From positions 1,927,369 through 1,991,368 of the forward strand of contig VZQC01012261.1 of NCBI GenBank assembly GCA_009823505.1: a stretch of DNA of 64,000 nt, in the 5' to 3' direction. The translations under genes and the position numbers were made by a program. Origin of the DNA: Rhizomys pruinosus. Taxonomy: Eukaryota > Chordata > Mammalia > Rodentia > Spalacidae. Positions 1 through 10,374 of the stretch are shown here, in pieces (position 1 is the stretch's first letter; the number at the start of each line of letters is the position of its first letter). A model generated the notes under the pieces. The model had not been told where the DNA came from. It saw only the letters and a program-made list of their open reading frames with translations, and did not search any database.

Positions 1-181
1 TTCCTGAAACATCACTTTATAAAGACAAAAGCAAACCAAATGTATCCAAACAGCATTTATTAAGGGCCAACCATGTGCTATATGACACTAACAAAACAAG
101 ACTGAGGACACAGATAAAGCCCTAGAAATATAGTTCATTTTTAGGGGTTACATTTCCTAGCCACTGCTTCTTAAATGACTT
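1..181. other. Non-coding, possible MIR/L2-like relic
   Basis: No gene is visible. The stretch around 50-118 (a 'catttattaagg' start followed by 'catgtgctat') loosely resembles the terminal part of ancient mammalian MIR/L2 repeats, but it is too diverged to assign by eye. Confidence 0.25.
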
Positions 182-346
182 CTTTTTTTTTTTTTTTTTT
201 TTGGTATTTTCGAGACAGGGTCTCCCTGTAGTCCCAGCTGTCCCGGAACTCACTCTGTAGACCAGGCTGGCCTTGAACTCACAAAGATCTGCCTGCCTCT
301 GCCTCCCAAGTACTAGGATTAAAGGCGTGCGCCACCACGCCCGGCT
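182..346 (-). mobile_element. B1 SINE
   Basis: Read on the minus strand this is a full B1 (7SL-derived monomer). It runs from a 'gccgggcgtgg' head at 346 to a 21-base A-tail, seen as T at 182-202. It carries the local B1 variant 'gtctccctgtag' where house mouse B1 usually has 'tttctctgtgtag'. Low divergence suggests a fairly young copy. Confidence 0.95.
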
Positions 347-1161
347 ATTTTTTCTAAAGAACCTACTCTCAGAGCCCCATTTCCTGCCTTCCAGGTGGCT
401 CAATGGTTGTGATTGTCCCTGGGCAACAGTTTGGTTCAGGCTGCTATGCTGGAGACATTTCCCTTTGCTAAACAAACAAGCAAACACTGAAGGGTCTCAG
501 CTGCTGGGGCACAATGGAGCCAAGTGTGAGATGAATCAAGACCCACTTATAAGGCTGTGCTGTCAGAACTGTGTGGTGACTTCGCTTCTCCCAATTTCTT
601 ACCCCCAGGCAGACTGGACTCATCTCTGCGTGGGACCTTTGGTCACAGCACTCACGGGATTTAGGTCACCATATCCATTTTCCTCCTAACAGAAAGACAG
701 CTCCGAAACACAGTCACAAGAAAAAATTAATAATGAGCTCCAGAGAGAGAACCTAGCACAGAGTATGGCATTATTATCTTTTGAGCCCAAATCTCATTTA
801 TGGCTGCTCGCCACAATTAGCCATAAATCATCACTTTGCTTAGCATTAGCAAGCAGAGCGAAGTCACTGGGGCAGCTTGCCTTCCTGTACTGAAGGAACA
901 GGCGTTGGCCCTGCCCTTAGAAAATCCACTGGAAGCACAGTCCCTTGACAAATAATGGGCTCTGCATTGCGGCAGCCTGTGTCAGCCTTACCTGAGGGAC
1001 CCCACGGCTGCAGCTGAGCCCTAGTGCTGCGCTCAGGGATCCAGGGCTGTCAAATGTCACTCCAGCTGACCCTGAGAATGTTGCTCTTTCTTCCCTTTCC
1101 CCTCTCTGATCGATCAAGCCTGTCCCAGCTGCTCCAGCCGCCCAGCCACCCACTCCCTCCG
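347..1161. other. Single-copy sequence, no gene recognised
   Basis: Long open frames here (for example + strand 273-689, which starts inside the B1, and - strand 917-1186) have no recognisable domain and overlap repeats. I see no splice or promoter context that would support a gene. Confidence 0.5.
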
Positions 1162-1408
1162 ACACTCCCTGCCTGAGTCTCTTCATCCTCTCCCTTCCTC
1201 GTTCATCAATTTTTGGTTAATTCAACAACTAAGCCCTGTGCTACAGACAATCAAAATGCAAATACTAGAGGTCTAATCAGAGGCATATTTGTCATGAAGC
1301 TGGTGAAGCTTCAGTCTTCGGGCTCTACCTCCAGCCTCAGAGTTCCTGGGATAGTCCACATGGGAACAAAAGTCAGGTTACAATAGGAAGCATTTCTAGA
1401 GACGTGCC
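1162..1408. repeat. Duplicated block, copy 1
   Basis: The 247 bases 1162-1408 recur without a visible mismatch at 1534-1780, an offset of 372. The A-rich and T-rich sequence after each copy is also similar but less exact. Copy 2 begins directly after the single N at 1533, so an assembly artefact is more likely than a real tandem duplication. Confidence 0.95.
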
Positions 1409-1532
1409 TAAAAACACCCATGAAGAAAAATAAAATAAAACAAAAATTAAAAATAAAAATAAAAAATACCTATGAAGAATGAGATCTGAATTTCATTGTG
1501 TGCTGTGATTTTTTTTTTTTTTTTTTTTTTTT

Positions 1533-1533
1533 N
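1533..1533. other. Assembly gap marker (single N)
   Basis: One N separates a 24-base T run (1509-1532) from the second copy of the duplicated block. It is most simply a contig join whose two ends overlap but were not merged. Confidence 0.9.
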
Positions 1534-1780
1534 ACACTCCCTGCCTGAGTCTCTTCATCCTCTCCCTTCCTCGTTCATCAATTTTTGGTTAATTCAACAA
1601 CTAAGCCCTGTGCTACAGACAATCAAAATGCAAATACTAGAGGTCTAATCAGAGGCATATTTGTCATGAAGCTGGTGAAGCTTCAGTCTTCGGGCTCTAC
1701 CTCCAGCCTCAGAGTTCCTGGGATAGTCCACATGGGAACAAAAGTCAGGTTACAATAGGAAGCATTTCTAGAGACGTGCC
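1534..1780. repeat. Duplicated block, copy 2
   Basis: This is identical by eye to 1162-1408. It is followed by an A-run (about 1842-1880), then a T-run and B1. The equivalent position after copy 1 is the T-run ending at the N, so the true locus is probably one copy followed by the B1. Confidence 0.95.
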
Positions 1781-1837
1781 CCATACAAAACACCCATGAA
1801 GACACAATAAAATAAAACAAAATTAAAAATAACATAA

Positions 1838-1883
<46 letters not shown>

Positions 1884-1884
1884 G

Positions 1885-1888
<4 letters not shown>

Positions 1889-1916
<28 letters not shown>

Positions 1917-2040
1917 GGTCTTTTAGTCCCAGCTGGCCAGGAGCTTGCTATATAGACCAGGCTAGCCTTGAACTCTCAGAGATTTGCCTGCCTCTGCTTC
2001 CTGAGTGCTAGGATTAAAGGTGTGCGCCACCAAGCCCAGC
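1889..2040 (-). mobile_element. B1 SINE, older copy
   Basis: Minus-strand B1 with a long A-tail (T at 1889-1916). It lacks part of the middle ('tagtcccagctggcc' follows the tail directly), and several substitutions indicate an older copy than the B1 at 182-346. Confidence 0.9.
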
Positions 2041-2084
2041 GATTTCTTCTCTAATCATCAAAGAAAAAGTGTCTGTTCAGGTAC

Positions 2085-2340
2085 TGAGTCTGAATGTTTG
2101 TATCCTCCAAATTCATAAGTTAAATATTAACCCACAATGTGATGGCCGAAGAGGCTAGGCTTTTGGGAGATGATTAGATCATGACTGCTCAATGAGGTGT
2201 AAATATATATGAGGTATACTTACCATCTATAATGTAATGACGTATAATAATATGGATAAAAGACATCGCAAAGAACTTTGCTTCATCCAGCATGTGAGGA
2301 GATGGAAGGAAGTCCCCAAAGCTGAGCACGTGGGGCAGGA
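2085..2340 (+). mobile_element. Ancient MLT1-like MaLR LTR relic
   Basis: Fragments such as 'tcctccaaattcataag', 'gatgattagatcatga' and 'catgtgaggaga' occur in the order expected for an old mammalian MLT1-class LTR. Heavily diverged; both ends are uncertain. Confidence 0.5.
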
Positions 2341-2887
2341 GCAGAGAACTTGTTCAGTACTGTGTAGCTTTTCTGAGGAAATGTGAACCAAGGTCTTTCA
2401 TCTCAGATGGAACACCAGTGACAAGCACCCCAAAAAAGCTTGGTGGAAGTGAGCTTACTGGAGTTATGAGAGCCCAAGGGCTTGTATCAGCAGGAATAAC
2501 TCACAGCACTCCATCACTAAAAGGCCCACCCCAGCTCAGGTGATGGCTCACCAAAGCTGCACTCTGAGCTTCTTGATCAGCTCTCAGGCAGCAACTCCAG
2601 AGCTTCCTGTCCTCAGCACAGCTCCCTGCTTTCGGAATCCTGAGGAGGTGCCTGGCAAATCCTGTCACTTTCCTAGGCCTTTATGTTTTGTTACCCTCCC
2701 AAGTGTTATGAGCCTTTCTCTCCTTCCAGGAGGGAATATTTCAAATTCAGATTACACAAAGTGTGCACAAAGCTATGTGTTTCATCCATAGCGCCACACT
2801 TGCAAAAAGAACTCAATAAATACCGGAAATTTCTAAACTACCTTAGCTTTGATGCTATAAAACCTGATTTTTTCTTTGGTATTAAAC
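2341..2887. other. Single-copy sequence, no gene recognised
   Basis: Short open frames only (at most 83 codons, + strand 2540-2791), without a recognisable domain. Confidence 0.5.
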
Positions 2888-3079
2888 CAGGGCTTCTTGA
2901 TCTTGGCATTGTTAACACTGGGTAATTCTTTGGTTCAAGGAGTGGTCTTCAAACTGTTGGATGCTTGTCATCACCAGCATCTGTACTGCTCTAGATGTCA
3001 GTAGTACGTCTCATCTCCTGACTCTAGCTGTGGTGGACGAAACAAACATTGCCCAGGCACCCCAGTTGAGAGCCACTGT
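2888..3079 (-). mobile_element. MER5-like hAT-Charlie DNA transposon relic
   Basis: The start 'cagggcttcttgatcttgg' and end 'ttgagagccactg' match the termini of the non-autonomous MER5 family read in reverse. The internal 'tagatgtcagtagta' also fits. These elements are older than the rodent lineage. Confidence 0.65.
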
Positions 3080-3759
3080 GTCAAAGGGTTACACAAATGG
3101 TTCTACAAACCCAGGGAAAGAATGCAGATGGACATGTAACTGTTAAATCATGAACAGGAGTTTTGGAGCGAAAGACATACCACCGGAGACAACACAATGA
3201 CCACTGACTATTTGGATGACAAAAAGAAAAGTAATAAAGGAACTAGTGAAGATATGTAGTGTGGACAAAGGAATAATGAATTTGATTTGACATTCTGAGT
3301 TGCAGAAGAGAAGGGACTTGCATGGGAATAGGGGTAGTAAGGTGAGAAAGACAGGGGTCAAAGGGGAAACTGGAGCTTCAGATTAGTATATAAATTTGAT
3401 CCTTATCAACTCTGGGGAAATTGAAGTCATTGGAAAGAAAGATTAGCATTAACAGTCACAAAGGAAACCAAACACCTGAATTCTGTGGCGCATGAACCAC
3501 AAATGGGGAGAGAGAAATAAACAAGTGAAAGATGTCACGAGAGGCTGGGTGGACTCAGGTTGAAGCCCAGTGACCCCAGGTGGGACCTGGGGCCCCAAGA
3601 ACAAAAAGCAGCAATAAGGTCACTGTGAAATTAATTAAAAGACAGTACAAGTGCACATTTTCTCCTTCTCTAAGCTAATTTAATGTGATTATACAAAATA
3701 ACACATATGATGTATTACTGGGCCCATAAATATATGTGCTGTATTTTACTGTAAATGTC
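3080..3759. other. Single-copy sequence, no gene recognised
   Basis: No repeat family, exon or long open frame could be recognised in this stretch. Confidence 0.45.
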
Positions 3760-3873
3760 AGTGTCCCTCCAGTATTCCCATGCTGGAACTTCATCACCAA
3801 TGTGAGAATCATGATCAGTGTCCCTCCAGTATTCCCATGCCAGAACTTCATCGCCAATGTGAGAATCACGAGA
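3760..3873. repeat. 57-bp direct tandem duplication
   Basis: Unit 1 (3760-3816) and unit 2 (3817-3873) both start 'agtgtccctccagtattccc' and differ at only a few positions. The sequence is otherwise not low-complexity. Confidence 0.95.
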
Positions 3874-3902
3874 GGGGAGCTCACACAGGTGTGTCAAACT
3901 TT

Positions 3903-4135
3903 TTAAAAAATATTTTGTTATTTTTATTTTAGGTGTATGAGTGTATTGTCTGCGTGTATGTAAGTGCACCTGTGTCACACAATTCCTACAGAACTCAGAA
4001 GAGGGAGTGAGCTCCCCCAGAACTGGAATTACAGGTGGTTGTTAGCTACCATGTTGGTGTTGGGAACCAAACCTTGGTCCTCTGCAAGAGCAGCCAGTGC
4101 TCTTAACTTCTGAGCCGTCTCTGCAACCCCCCCCC
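3903..4135 (-). mobile_element. B2 SINE, old subfamily
   Basis: Reading the minus strand gives the tRNA-like head at 4135, then 'gcactggctgctcttgcag', then the B2 body and an A/T-rich tail near 3903. It lacks the internal duplication seen in the younger B2 copies of this window. Confidence 0.9.
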
Positions 4136-4225
4136 CTAAATTTTGATATTATATTACAACACTCATGCACAATCAAGTTACCAAAAAATATGCAAAACTT
4201 ATAACATTTTAAGCAAGTTTAGAAC

Positions 4226-4520
4226 TGTCTGCTGGGTGGCACTCGTAGCTATGCTGGGCTGTGTATAACCAATTGCACACACCTGCAGTTGCTGCCTCGC
4301 TAGAAGGACAGGATTTGAGACTTCATAGCCTTGCCCACTTCCAGTCCCTCCCTGTGCTTTCTGCAAGTGCTTGACAGTGTGAACACTCAGCTTTCTGCTC
4401 CAGCTGCCTCTGCTGCCATACCTCCCCACTGTGACAGATTCATCCTTCTGGAACCATAACAAATAAACCCTTCCTTCTATAATTGCCTTGGTCATGGTGT
4501 TTTATCACAGCAACAGAAAA
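4226..4520 (+). mobile_element. MaLR LTR (ORR1/MT-like), 5'-truncated
   Basis: Homologous by eye to the LTRs at 8642-9000 and 21768-22126, sharing 'ggtggcact', 'aataaac' and the tail 'ggtcatggtgttttatcaca'. The first part of the LTR is missing. Confidence 0.8.
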
Positions 4521-4809
4521 TGCTCCATGCCATGCTCCAGAAACAAGGAAAAATTCTTCAGATTTGCAGTTAGGCCTTATAATTCTCTCCCACTTACGAC
4601 ACAAAACCACATGGAAGAAGTCAGTTCAATACGATGACTCAGTATTTCTATCACCCAAGGGAATAAGGAAACAAGTCTTGTCTTAGGTGAATGAATGTTT
4701 GCTGCCAACATTCTGATCTTGAGTAAGAGGAAGGATGGACACAGGGACGTCCATCCCTCCATCTATGGCCACCACAGCCATAACAGGGAAAATGGGGTCC
4801 TCATCCAGT
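4521..4809. other. Single-copy sequence
   Basis: Nothing recognised beyond short open frames. Confidence 0.4.
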
Positions 4810-4998
4810 TATCTTTTCTTTTGATTTGCATATTTTACCATATGTGTATGTGTGTTTTGCTTGCATATATTTAAGTGCACCCACATATGTGCAAAGCCTA
4901 TGGAGGTCAGAAGAGGGATGGAGTTATGGACAGTTGTTAGCTGTCATGTGGGTGCTGGGAACCAAACCTGGGTCCTCTAGAAGAGCAGGGTAGCAAAA
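4810..4998 (-). mobile_element. B2 SINE, head missing
   Basis: Minus-strand B2 body with an A/T-rich tail at the left. It stops at 'ctagaagagcagg', so the tRNA-like first ~30 bases of the element are lost. Confidence 0.85.
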
Positions 4999-5018
4999 TA
5001 TGTTCAAGTCTATATTTT

Positions 5019-5203
5019 CTCTAAATTTTTTATTTTTATTTTATGTGTATAAGTGTATTCCCTGCATATATGTAAATGTGTCATGTTATGCGCATAGAGG
5101 TCAGAAGAGGGCATCAGATCCACTGGCACTGGAATTATGGATGGTCGTTAGCTGCCATGTGGGTCCTGAGAATCAAACCCAGGTCCTCTGCAAGAGCAGC
5201 CAA
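5019..5203 (-). mobile_element. B2 SINE, left arm of an inverted pair
   Basis: Minus-strand B2 lacking its tRNA-like head. It abuts an oppositely oriented B2 3' half at 5204, giving an inverted repeat: 5100-5141 pairs with 5208-5249. Confidence 0.85.
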
Positions 5204-5345
5204 CCCTCCATAACTCCAGTTCCAGTGGATCTGACGCCCTCTTCTGACTTCTTCAGATACTGCATGATATGGATACACTTACATACAGGCAGGCAATACA
5301 CACATGCACACAAAATTAAAATAGTAAATAAAATATATTTAAAAA
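5204..5345 (+). mobile_element. B2 SINE 3' half, right arm of an inverted pair
   Basis: Plus-strand B2 body beginning within 'ccataactccagttccag' and ending in an A-rich tail. The missing 5' half and direct contact with the minus-strand B2 suggest recombination between two B2 copies. Confidence 0.85.
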
Positions 5346-6720
5346 AAGAAATTGAACTGATAAAACATTACAATCAAGAAGATTAAAGCAGCCCAGTAGG
5401 GAGATGGAGGCATGAAAGATAATTTCAATAAAGTAAGCCTCTTTAGCCTTACGATAGGAGAATTGGCTCTGATACTATGGGCATGAGAGTAAGGTAAACA
5501 ACTGGGGACAGAAAGCTCCTACATCACCTCTAAAATGCCAGCATCCTGCATTTAGGCACTTAAAGCCACGGCAAAATGTCACTGCCCTTATTGCAACCAA
5601 TTTATCATAAAGGCCTCTGCAGAGGAGGGAGAGGGAGGAAGCTCTGCCTTCAGGTCCTGTCTTCTCCCAGAGCAGACAGCCCACACTTCACTTTGAAATT
5701 CCTCTGCCTTTCACCATGCAGAGCTTAGGAAAACTGAGGTAGATGACGAGGTATTTCTTAATGGTGCAGTTGCCGAGGGAAACAAAGGGGCGTTTTCCCT
5801 CCATTTTCATGTTTCAGATTTTAAAAAGAACCTCAGAGTCTTGGCTTTGAAATGCAGAGTAACCCATGGATTTGATTTGCAAAAATCATCTGCAAAGAGG
5901 AAGGGGGATTTCTGGGCTTTAATGTGAAACCAAAAAACATTCATTCTGAGCCACCAACACTACTCTAACACACATGGACGTGCCCACACAGTGAGACGGT
6001 TATGGGAGAAAAATGTGGTTTTTATTCTAAGATGTTGGCCATCATAAAATTTTTAGACATAATCTAGAAATGGTTAGTTTTTATTTATTTTATACAAGTT
6101 TACTGCCTGCTATACAACTGTCTACAGTGACATTACAAGTTACAAACCAAGGCATCACATGCATATTTCATTAGCAGATAATTATGCTCCTTATAATTGG
6201 CTTCCAAATTAGACCATTTCACACAATTATAGTGTTTTCTTTGCCTATTCAGTCAATCAAAAAGATAGTAAGAAAGTTCTTTTTTATCAAAAGGGCACAT
6301 TCTTAACCTCTATTACGGTGTGAGAGAAAGATAAAGTAAAATAAAAATACAACTATTTTGCATGCAGAGACTGCTCTTTGTTAGAATGTATCCTAGATTC
6401 AAAAGAAAGAAGAAGGCTACAAAGATGTTTCTAAATATATCAGGGATAACAAAATGCCAGGAGGAGAATTTGATGGTAGAGACAGAAGCTTAAAAATAAA
6501 TAATGAAGCCATGCCATTTAAATGCCATAATCATTTTTCACCCTAATGAGAAAAGAAAATTGGACTTTAATGAAGGCCACAAAATAACCACTAACAAGGA
6601 ATTACTTGTGAGTCCTGTCTTTATAAAAACATAACCCTGTTTCTTTATTCATTCACCAAACACTTCTGAGCAATGTGCTGGGTACCAAGGACCAAATGGT
6701 GAGCCCAAGAATGAAATGTC
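5346..6720. other. Long single-copy AT-rich stretch
   Basis: This is about 1.4 kb without recognisable SINE or L1 sequence, unusual in this window. No coding signal was seen. Several homeodomain-like TAATTA/ATAATTGG words occur near 6180-6240. Such words are common in AT-rich DNA and prove nothing alone. Confidence 0.5.
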
Positions 6721-6721
6721 T

Positions 6722-6795
6722 CCTGTGCTGGGTACACCTTTAATCCCAGCACTCCAGAGGCAGAGGCAGGCAGATCTCTGTAAGATCAAGACTAA
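6722..6795 (+). mobile_element. B1 SINE fragment
   Basis: Contains 'acacctttaatcccagcact' and 'ggcagatctctgtaag', the 5' half of B1 only. The 3' half and A-tail are absent. Confidence 0.8.
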
Positions 6796-6814
6796 AGAAT
6801 GAAACATCCCACCG

Positions 6815-7025
6815 TACACACATTTAATGAGGCAGCAGTTAAAAGCAGACCGTGCAAATTCTGCTTCTGTTGACTAACTTTCCTAACTCTCTGCACTTCA
6901 GTTTTCCCATCTATAAAATGAGGACATATGTGCACACCTACTTTCCTCAAGGGGATGGTGTAAGGGCTCCACATGTTAATATAAGCAAAGCACTAAAAAC
7001 GATGATGCACCTAACACTGGCATTA
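6815..7025 (-). mobile_element. MIR SINE relic
   Basis: 'ttcagttttcccatctataa' followed by 'aatgagg', then 'caaagcactaaaa', is the MIR core and 3' part read in reverse. MIRs predate placental mammals, so this DNA has been retained since then. Confidence 0.75.
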
Positions 7026-7779
7026 TTACAAATGTTACATCTTTCCATCAGGAAAGAACATTGTCAAGTAGCTTCCTAGAGGCCCCCTGGCTGTTTTTAA
7101 TCCCCACCTCCCAGCAGCAATGACCACTACATTTAATCACAGAGCCCTAGAACTGGCTTTAGCAGGTCCTGAATTCATGTTAGTCCTACCATCTTCCCAC
7201 TGCCTCTTTAAAATGCTGCAGTCTCCCGGCACCACACGGGGCTCTGTTGCCAAAATTCCATCATCTCTCCATCCTCATTTGGAGAAGGACTATGTTAATA
7301 GATGGAATTTTCTTGATTTAACCCCCACCTATTTTTCTTTTACTGTTCATTTCTTTATCCAACTAGCCCCTACCTGCTACTTCTCACTAACTCCCAATAA
7401 TTCCATCAAATCATAAATACACCTCGGAATTGATCCAACGGTTGTTAGTGCCTTCAGGGTCTGATCACCCCTCCTTGATGAGCATATTCAGCAGCTGAGA
7501 AGCAAGCCTTCAGTCCAGGAGCGTTGGTGGGAGAAATGACTGACAGGATGTGCAATGACTCAGGATTTGTCTCGGATTCACTATTCACTAACTTCGCCAG
7601 CTCATATATAAACTATTAAGGCTCAAGTAACTTCATTTCCCAAGGAAAACAGTAACAGTGAAATCAGTTAGAAGACTATGGCTGTGCTTGCTTTGGCAAT
7701 ATATAAACTAAAGTTGGAATAACACAGAGACAAATGTAGTACACTCCATGTAAAAATACTGTGTACGTTTCCTAACCAT
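7026..7779. other. Single-copy sequence, no gene recognised
   Basis: The 98-codon open frame at 7120-7416 (+) has no recognisable domain. No repeat was seen. Confidence 0.45.
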
Positions 7780-7975
7780 GGCTGGCAAGATGGCTCAGCA
7801 GGTGGAGACACGTGTTTCCAAGCCTTTTGACCTGAATTCAGTCATCAGAATCCACATAGTAGAAGAAGGGGACTAGCTCCCACAAGTTGTCCTCTGACTG
7901 CCATGGTGCACCATGACACATTCATGTCCCCAACCCCCACACATATACAATCAATGAATAAATGTTAAAAAAATG
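7780..7975 (+). mobile_element. B3-type SINE
   Basis: The tRNA-like head 'ggctggcaagatggctcagc' is followed by 'ttgacctgaattcagtcatc' and 'acaagttgtcctctgac', ending with an A-rich tail. This matches the older B3/B3A branch of the B2 superfamily. Confidence 0.75.
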
Positions 7976-8641
7976 AATTTACTAATCATTTCACTCTTCT
8001 AAAGAAATGTCTGTGTCACCATTAGAAGGAAACAGATTCAAGCATTTCATAAAATAAGTTGCCAGAAAAAGAAAAAAGAAGAAAAAAAAAAACAACCAAG
8101 TTGCCAAATTTAAGAACCGCCAAACTTATAGAAGTTCAAGCTCTGTGAACTGGAAACATTCCCTTGCATCCCATCTCATTCTATGATTTCATAAAACTAA
8201 TTTTTCACAAAAATGAACTACAGAAGTCTCAAGGACAAATGTGTGTACATATTTATTGTAAGAAAAAAGAAAGTTATTGAATAATATTCATACATACTAT
8301 TTAAGACATTGTCACAAAGTAGATCAATGCTATAACTTACTATTTTGAAATAATAGGAGAAATATTTAAAAATAGATCCCATCAAAGAACAACATAAATC
8401 AGAATTGAAAAAACTCAGAAATGAGGTGGCAGGACTGAGGAAAGAATTGGAAAGAAAAAATTCACTTGAGAACTGAAAACAAAACTAGCACAAGAATAAA
8501 TAAACATGAGTCAGAACAGCATTGGAGAGACAAAGACAAAGAAGAAAACTGAAAAATAAGAATAATCAGAGATAAGGAGTCAAAAGAAAGTCACAAATAT
8601 TGAGACTCCAAAATACAGGTAGAAGTCCCTGAAGAAGGCAG
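7976..8641. other. A-rich sequence, possible L1 ORF1 relic
   Basis: 8340-8640 is strongly A-rich and purine-biased with repeated gaa/aaa words, as L1 ORF1 coiled-coil DNA is. It is too diverged to align by eye. Confidence 0.3.
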
Positions 8642-9000
8642 TGGTGGTTTGAATGAGAATGGCCCGCATAGGCTTCAAGTATTCAGACATTTTGTCCCCA
8701 GTTGGTGGCACTATTTTGGGGGGTCTTAGAAGGTGTGGCCATGCTGGAGGAAGTAGGTCACTGGGGGTGGGCTTAGAGCATTCAACAAGCATTGCAGTCT
8801 CCAGTTGCTCCGCTCTCTGCTTCCTGTGCTCATTGGAACATGTGAACCTCAGCTTTGTGCTCCAGCTCCTGCCACCATGTCTCCCAACCACAATGGACTC
8901 TAATTCCCTGGAACCATCAATCGTAAGCTCTAACTCTTTGTCTTATAAGTTCCCTTGGTCATGGTGGTTTTATCTCAGCAACAGAAAAGTGACTAATACA
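8642..9000 (+). mobile_element. MaLR solo LTR (ORR1/MT-like)
   Basis: About 360 bp from 'tggtggtttgaatgag' to 'gtgactaataca', the same ends as the LTR at 21768-22126. It starts TG and ends CA as LTRs do. I could not find a convincing 5-base target duplication here. No internal region is attached. Gapless chance open frames cross it on both strands. Confidence 0.85.
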
Positions 9001-9276
9001 GTGACCAAAACCAGCTAACTCAAGAACTACTAAAAACATCATTTTGAAACTTTTCTGAAATAAAAAAAAAAGAGAGATGAAACCACAAACTGAAGAAAAG
9101 CACATGTTGTGTAGGAAGAATGCTGACTCAGCCTGACCAGCACCAAAAGACTATCTAGTAAGAATTACTAGAAAGAGAAACAAAGACAGGGAAGTGTGAT
9201 ACCTTAAGAAAGACACATAACTCAGATGAAGTAAAACCCTTCAAAAGGAACATTTATGGCAAAAGAAAATGACATA

Positions 9277-9288
9277 AGATATTTAGAA
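9277..9288. repeat. Target-site duplication of B1 at 9289
   Basis: 'agatatttagaa' occurs at 9277-9288 and again at 9444-9455, exactly flanking the B1. Confidence 0.95.
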
Positions 9289-9443
9289 GTGAGTGTGGTG
9301 GTACAGGCCTTTCATCCCAGCACTCAGAAGGCAGAGGCAGGCAGATCTCTGTAAGTTCAAGGCCAGCCTGGTCTACATAGCGAGTTCCAGGACAGCTGGG
9401 ACTAAAGGGAGACCCTGTCTCAAAAAGACCAAAAACCAAAAAA
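9289..9443 (+). mobile_element. B1 SINE with target duplications
   Basis: Complete B1 with a short A-rich tail ('aaaaaccaaaaa'), flanked by the perfect 12-base duplication 'agatatttagaa'. This is direct evidence of L1-mediated insertion. Confidence 0.95.
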
Positions 9444-9455
9444 AGATATTTAGAA

Positions 9456-9782
9456 TTCATGGGGAAATAAAATATGAGCCATTGGTTTCTTACCTGGAAA
9501 AACTAGCCTTCAATACTAAAGACAAATATCAAAGGATAATAAAACTCAGGAATACTGCTGGTACGAACCTCAGAGGAATCTAGTAGAGAAAGTGCTCAGG
9601 TGGATGGAGAGCAGGAACGCAAAGCTGGGGTGGGGTGGGGGGTTTGGGATGGGGAGTGAGGGCTTGGAAGAGTAGCAGAATAGCAAATAGCTAGAGAAGG
9701 CAAAAGCTAGACAGCCACAATACATTTGTTTAAAAAACAGTTAACAGAGGGAGCATATATAAGTTTTTTTCTCCTCATTGGT
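9456..9782. other. Non-coding with G-rich patch
   Basis: 9624-9660 holds several G runs (ggggtggggtggggggt), so G-quadruplex formation on the + strand is conceivable. The preceding part may be an old L1 relic. Confidence 0.4.
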
Positions 9783-9797
9783 CAAATTGATTTTTTT

Positions 9798-9940
9798 AAT
9801 CTTTTTCAGACAGGGTCTCCCTGTAGCCCCAGCTATCCTGGAACTCATTTTGTAGACCAGGATGGCCTTGAACTCACAGAGATCCACCTGCCTCTGCCTC
9901 TCAAGTGCTGGGATTAAAGGCATGCGCCACCTCACCCGGC
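9798..9940 (-). mobile_element. B1 SINE with target duplications
   Basis: Minus-strand B1. 'caaattgatttttt' precedes it (9783-9797) and recurs at 9940-9953, so the insertion site and orientation are clear. Confidence 0.95.
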
Positions 9941-9964
9941 AAATTGATTTTTTAATTAGCAGTT

Positions 9965-10165
9965 TTCCTTTTTATAATATTTTTAGTCTTTGAAGGTTTC
10001 ACACATTCACACGTGTGGGATCGTGTCTATCCAACATGCCCAGGGCCTCCTCCCTCTCTCCCTCCCAACTTTATGTCCCCTCTTAATTTTTTTGTTTTTG
10101 TTTTTAATAACCCCGAGTAAAACTTACCTACTTCCTAAAATTTATGTGTATCCCTGCCCCAAATC
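9965..10165 (-). mobile_element. Lx-type L1 3' UTR relic
   Basis: C/T-rich 'ctccctctctccctcccaac' followed by 'ttatgtcccctctt' resembles the 3' UTR of older rodent Lx L1s read antisense. Diverged; boundaries approximate. Confidence 0.45.
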
Positions 10166-10374
10166 TTTGATGACATTCAGGGTCATGCGATAAAGTTGCA
10201 AAAATTTGAATTGGCCAGCATTGTGCATTTAGCTGAGGTTTCACAAGGCTGAGACATTCTGCTCTCATTTCTGGTCTCAAAACAGAAGCAAGTGGCCTTT
10301 CCATACACCATGCGATGGTCCCGCTTTTTACATTTTTGTGCTTTTTGTTGGAAACTTCACTGTTTAAAATGCCC

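Noticed and set aside
273..689. 138-codon open frame as a gene
   Set aside because: It begins inside the antisense B1, has no recognisable domain, and the same 'MNSQRSACLCLPSA' start appears wherever an antisense B1 occurs.
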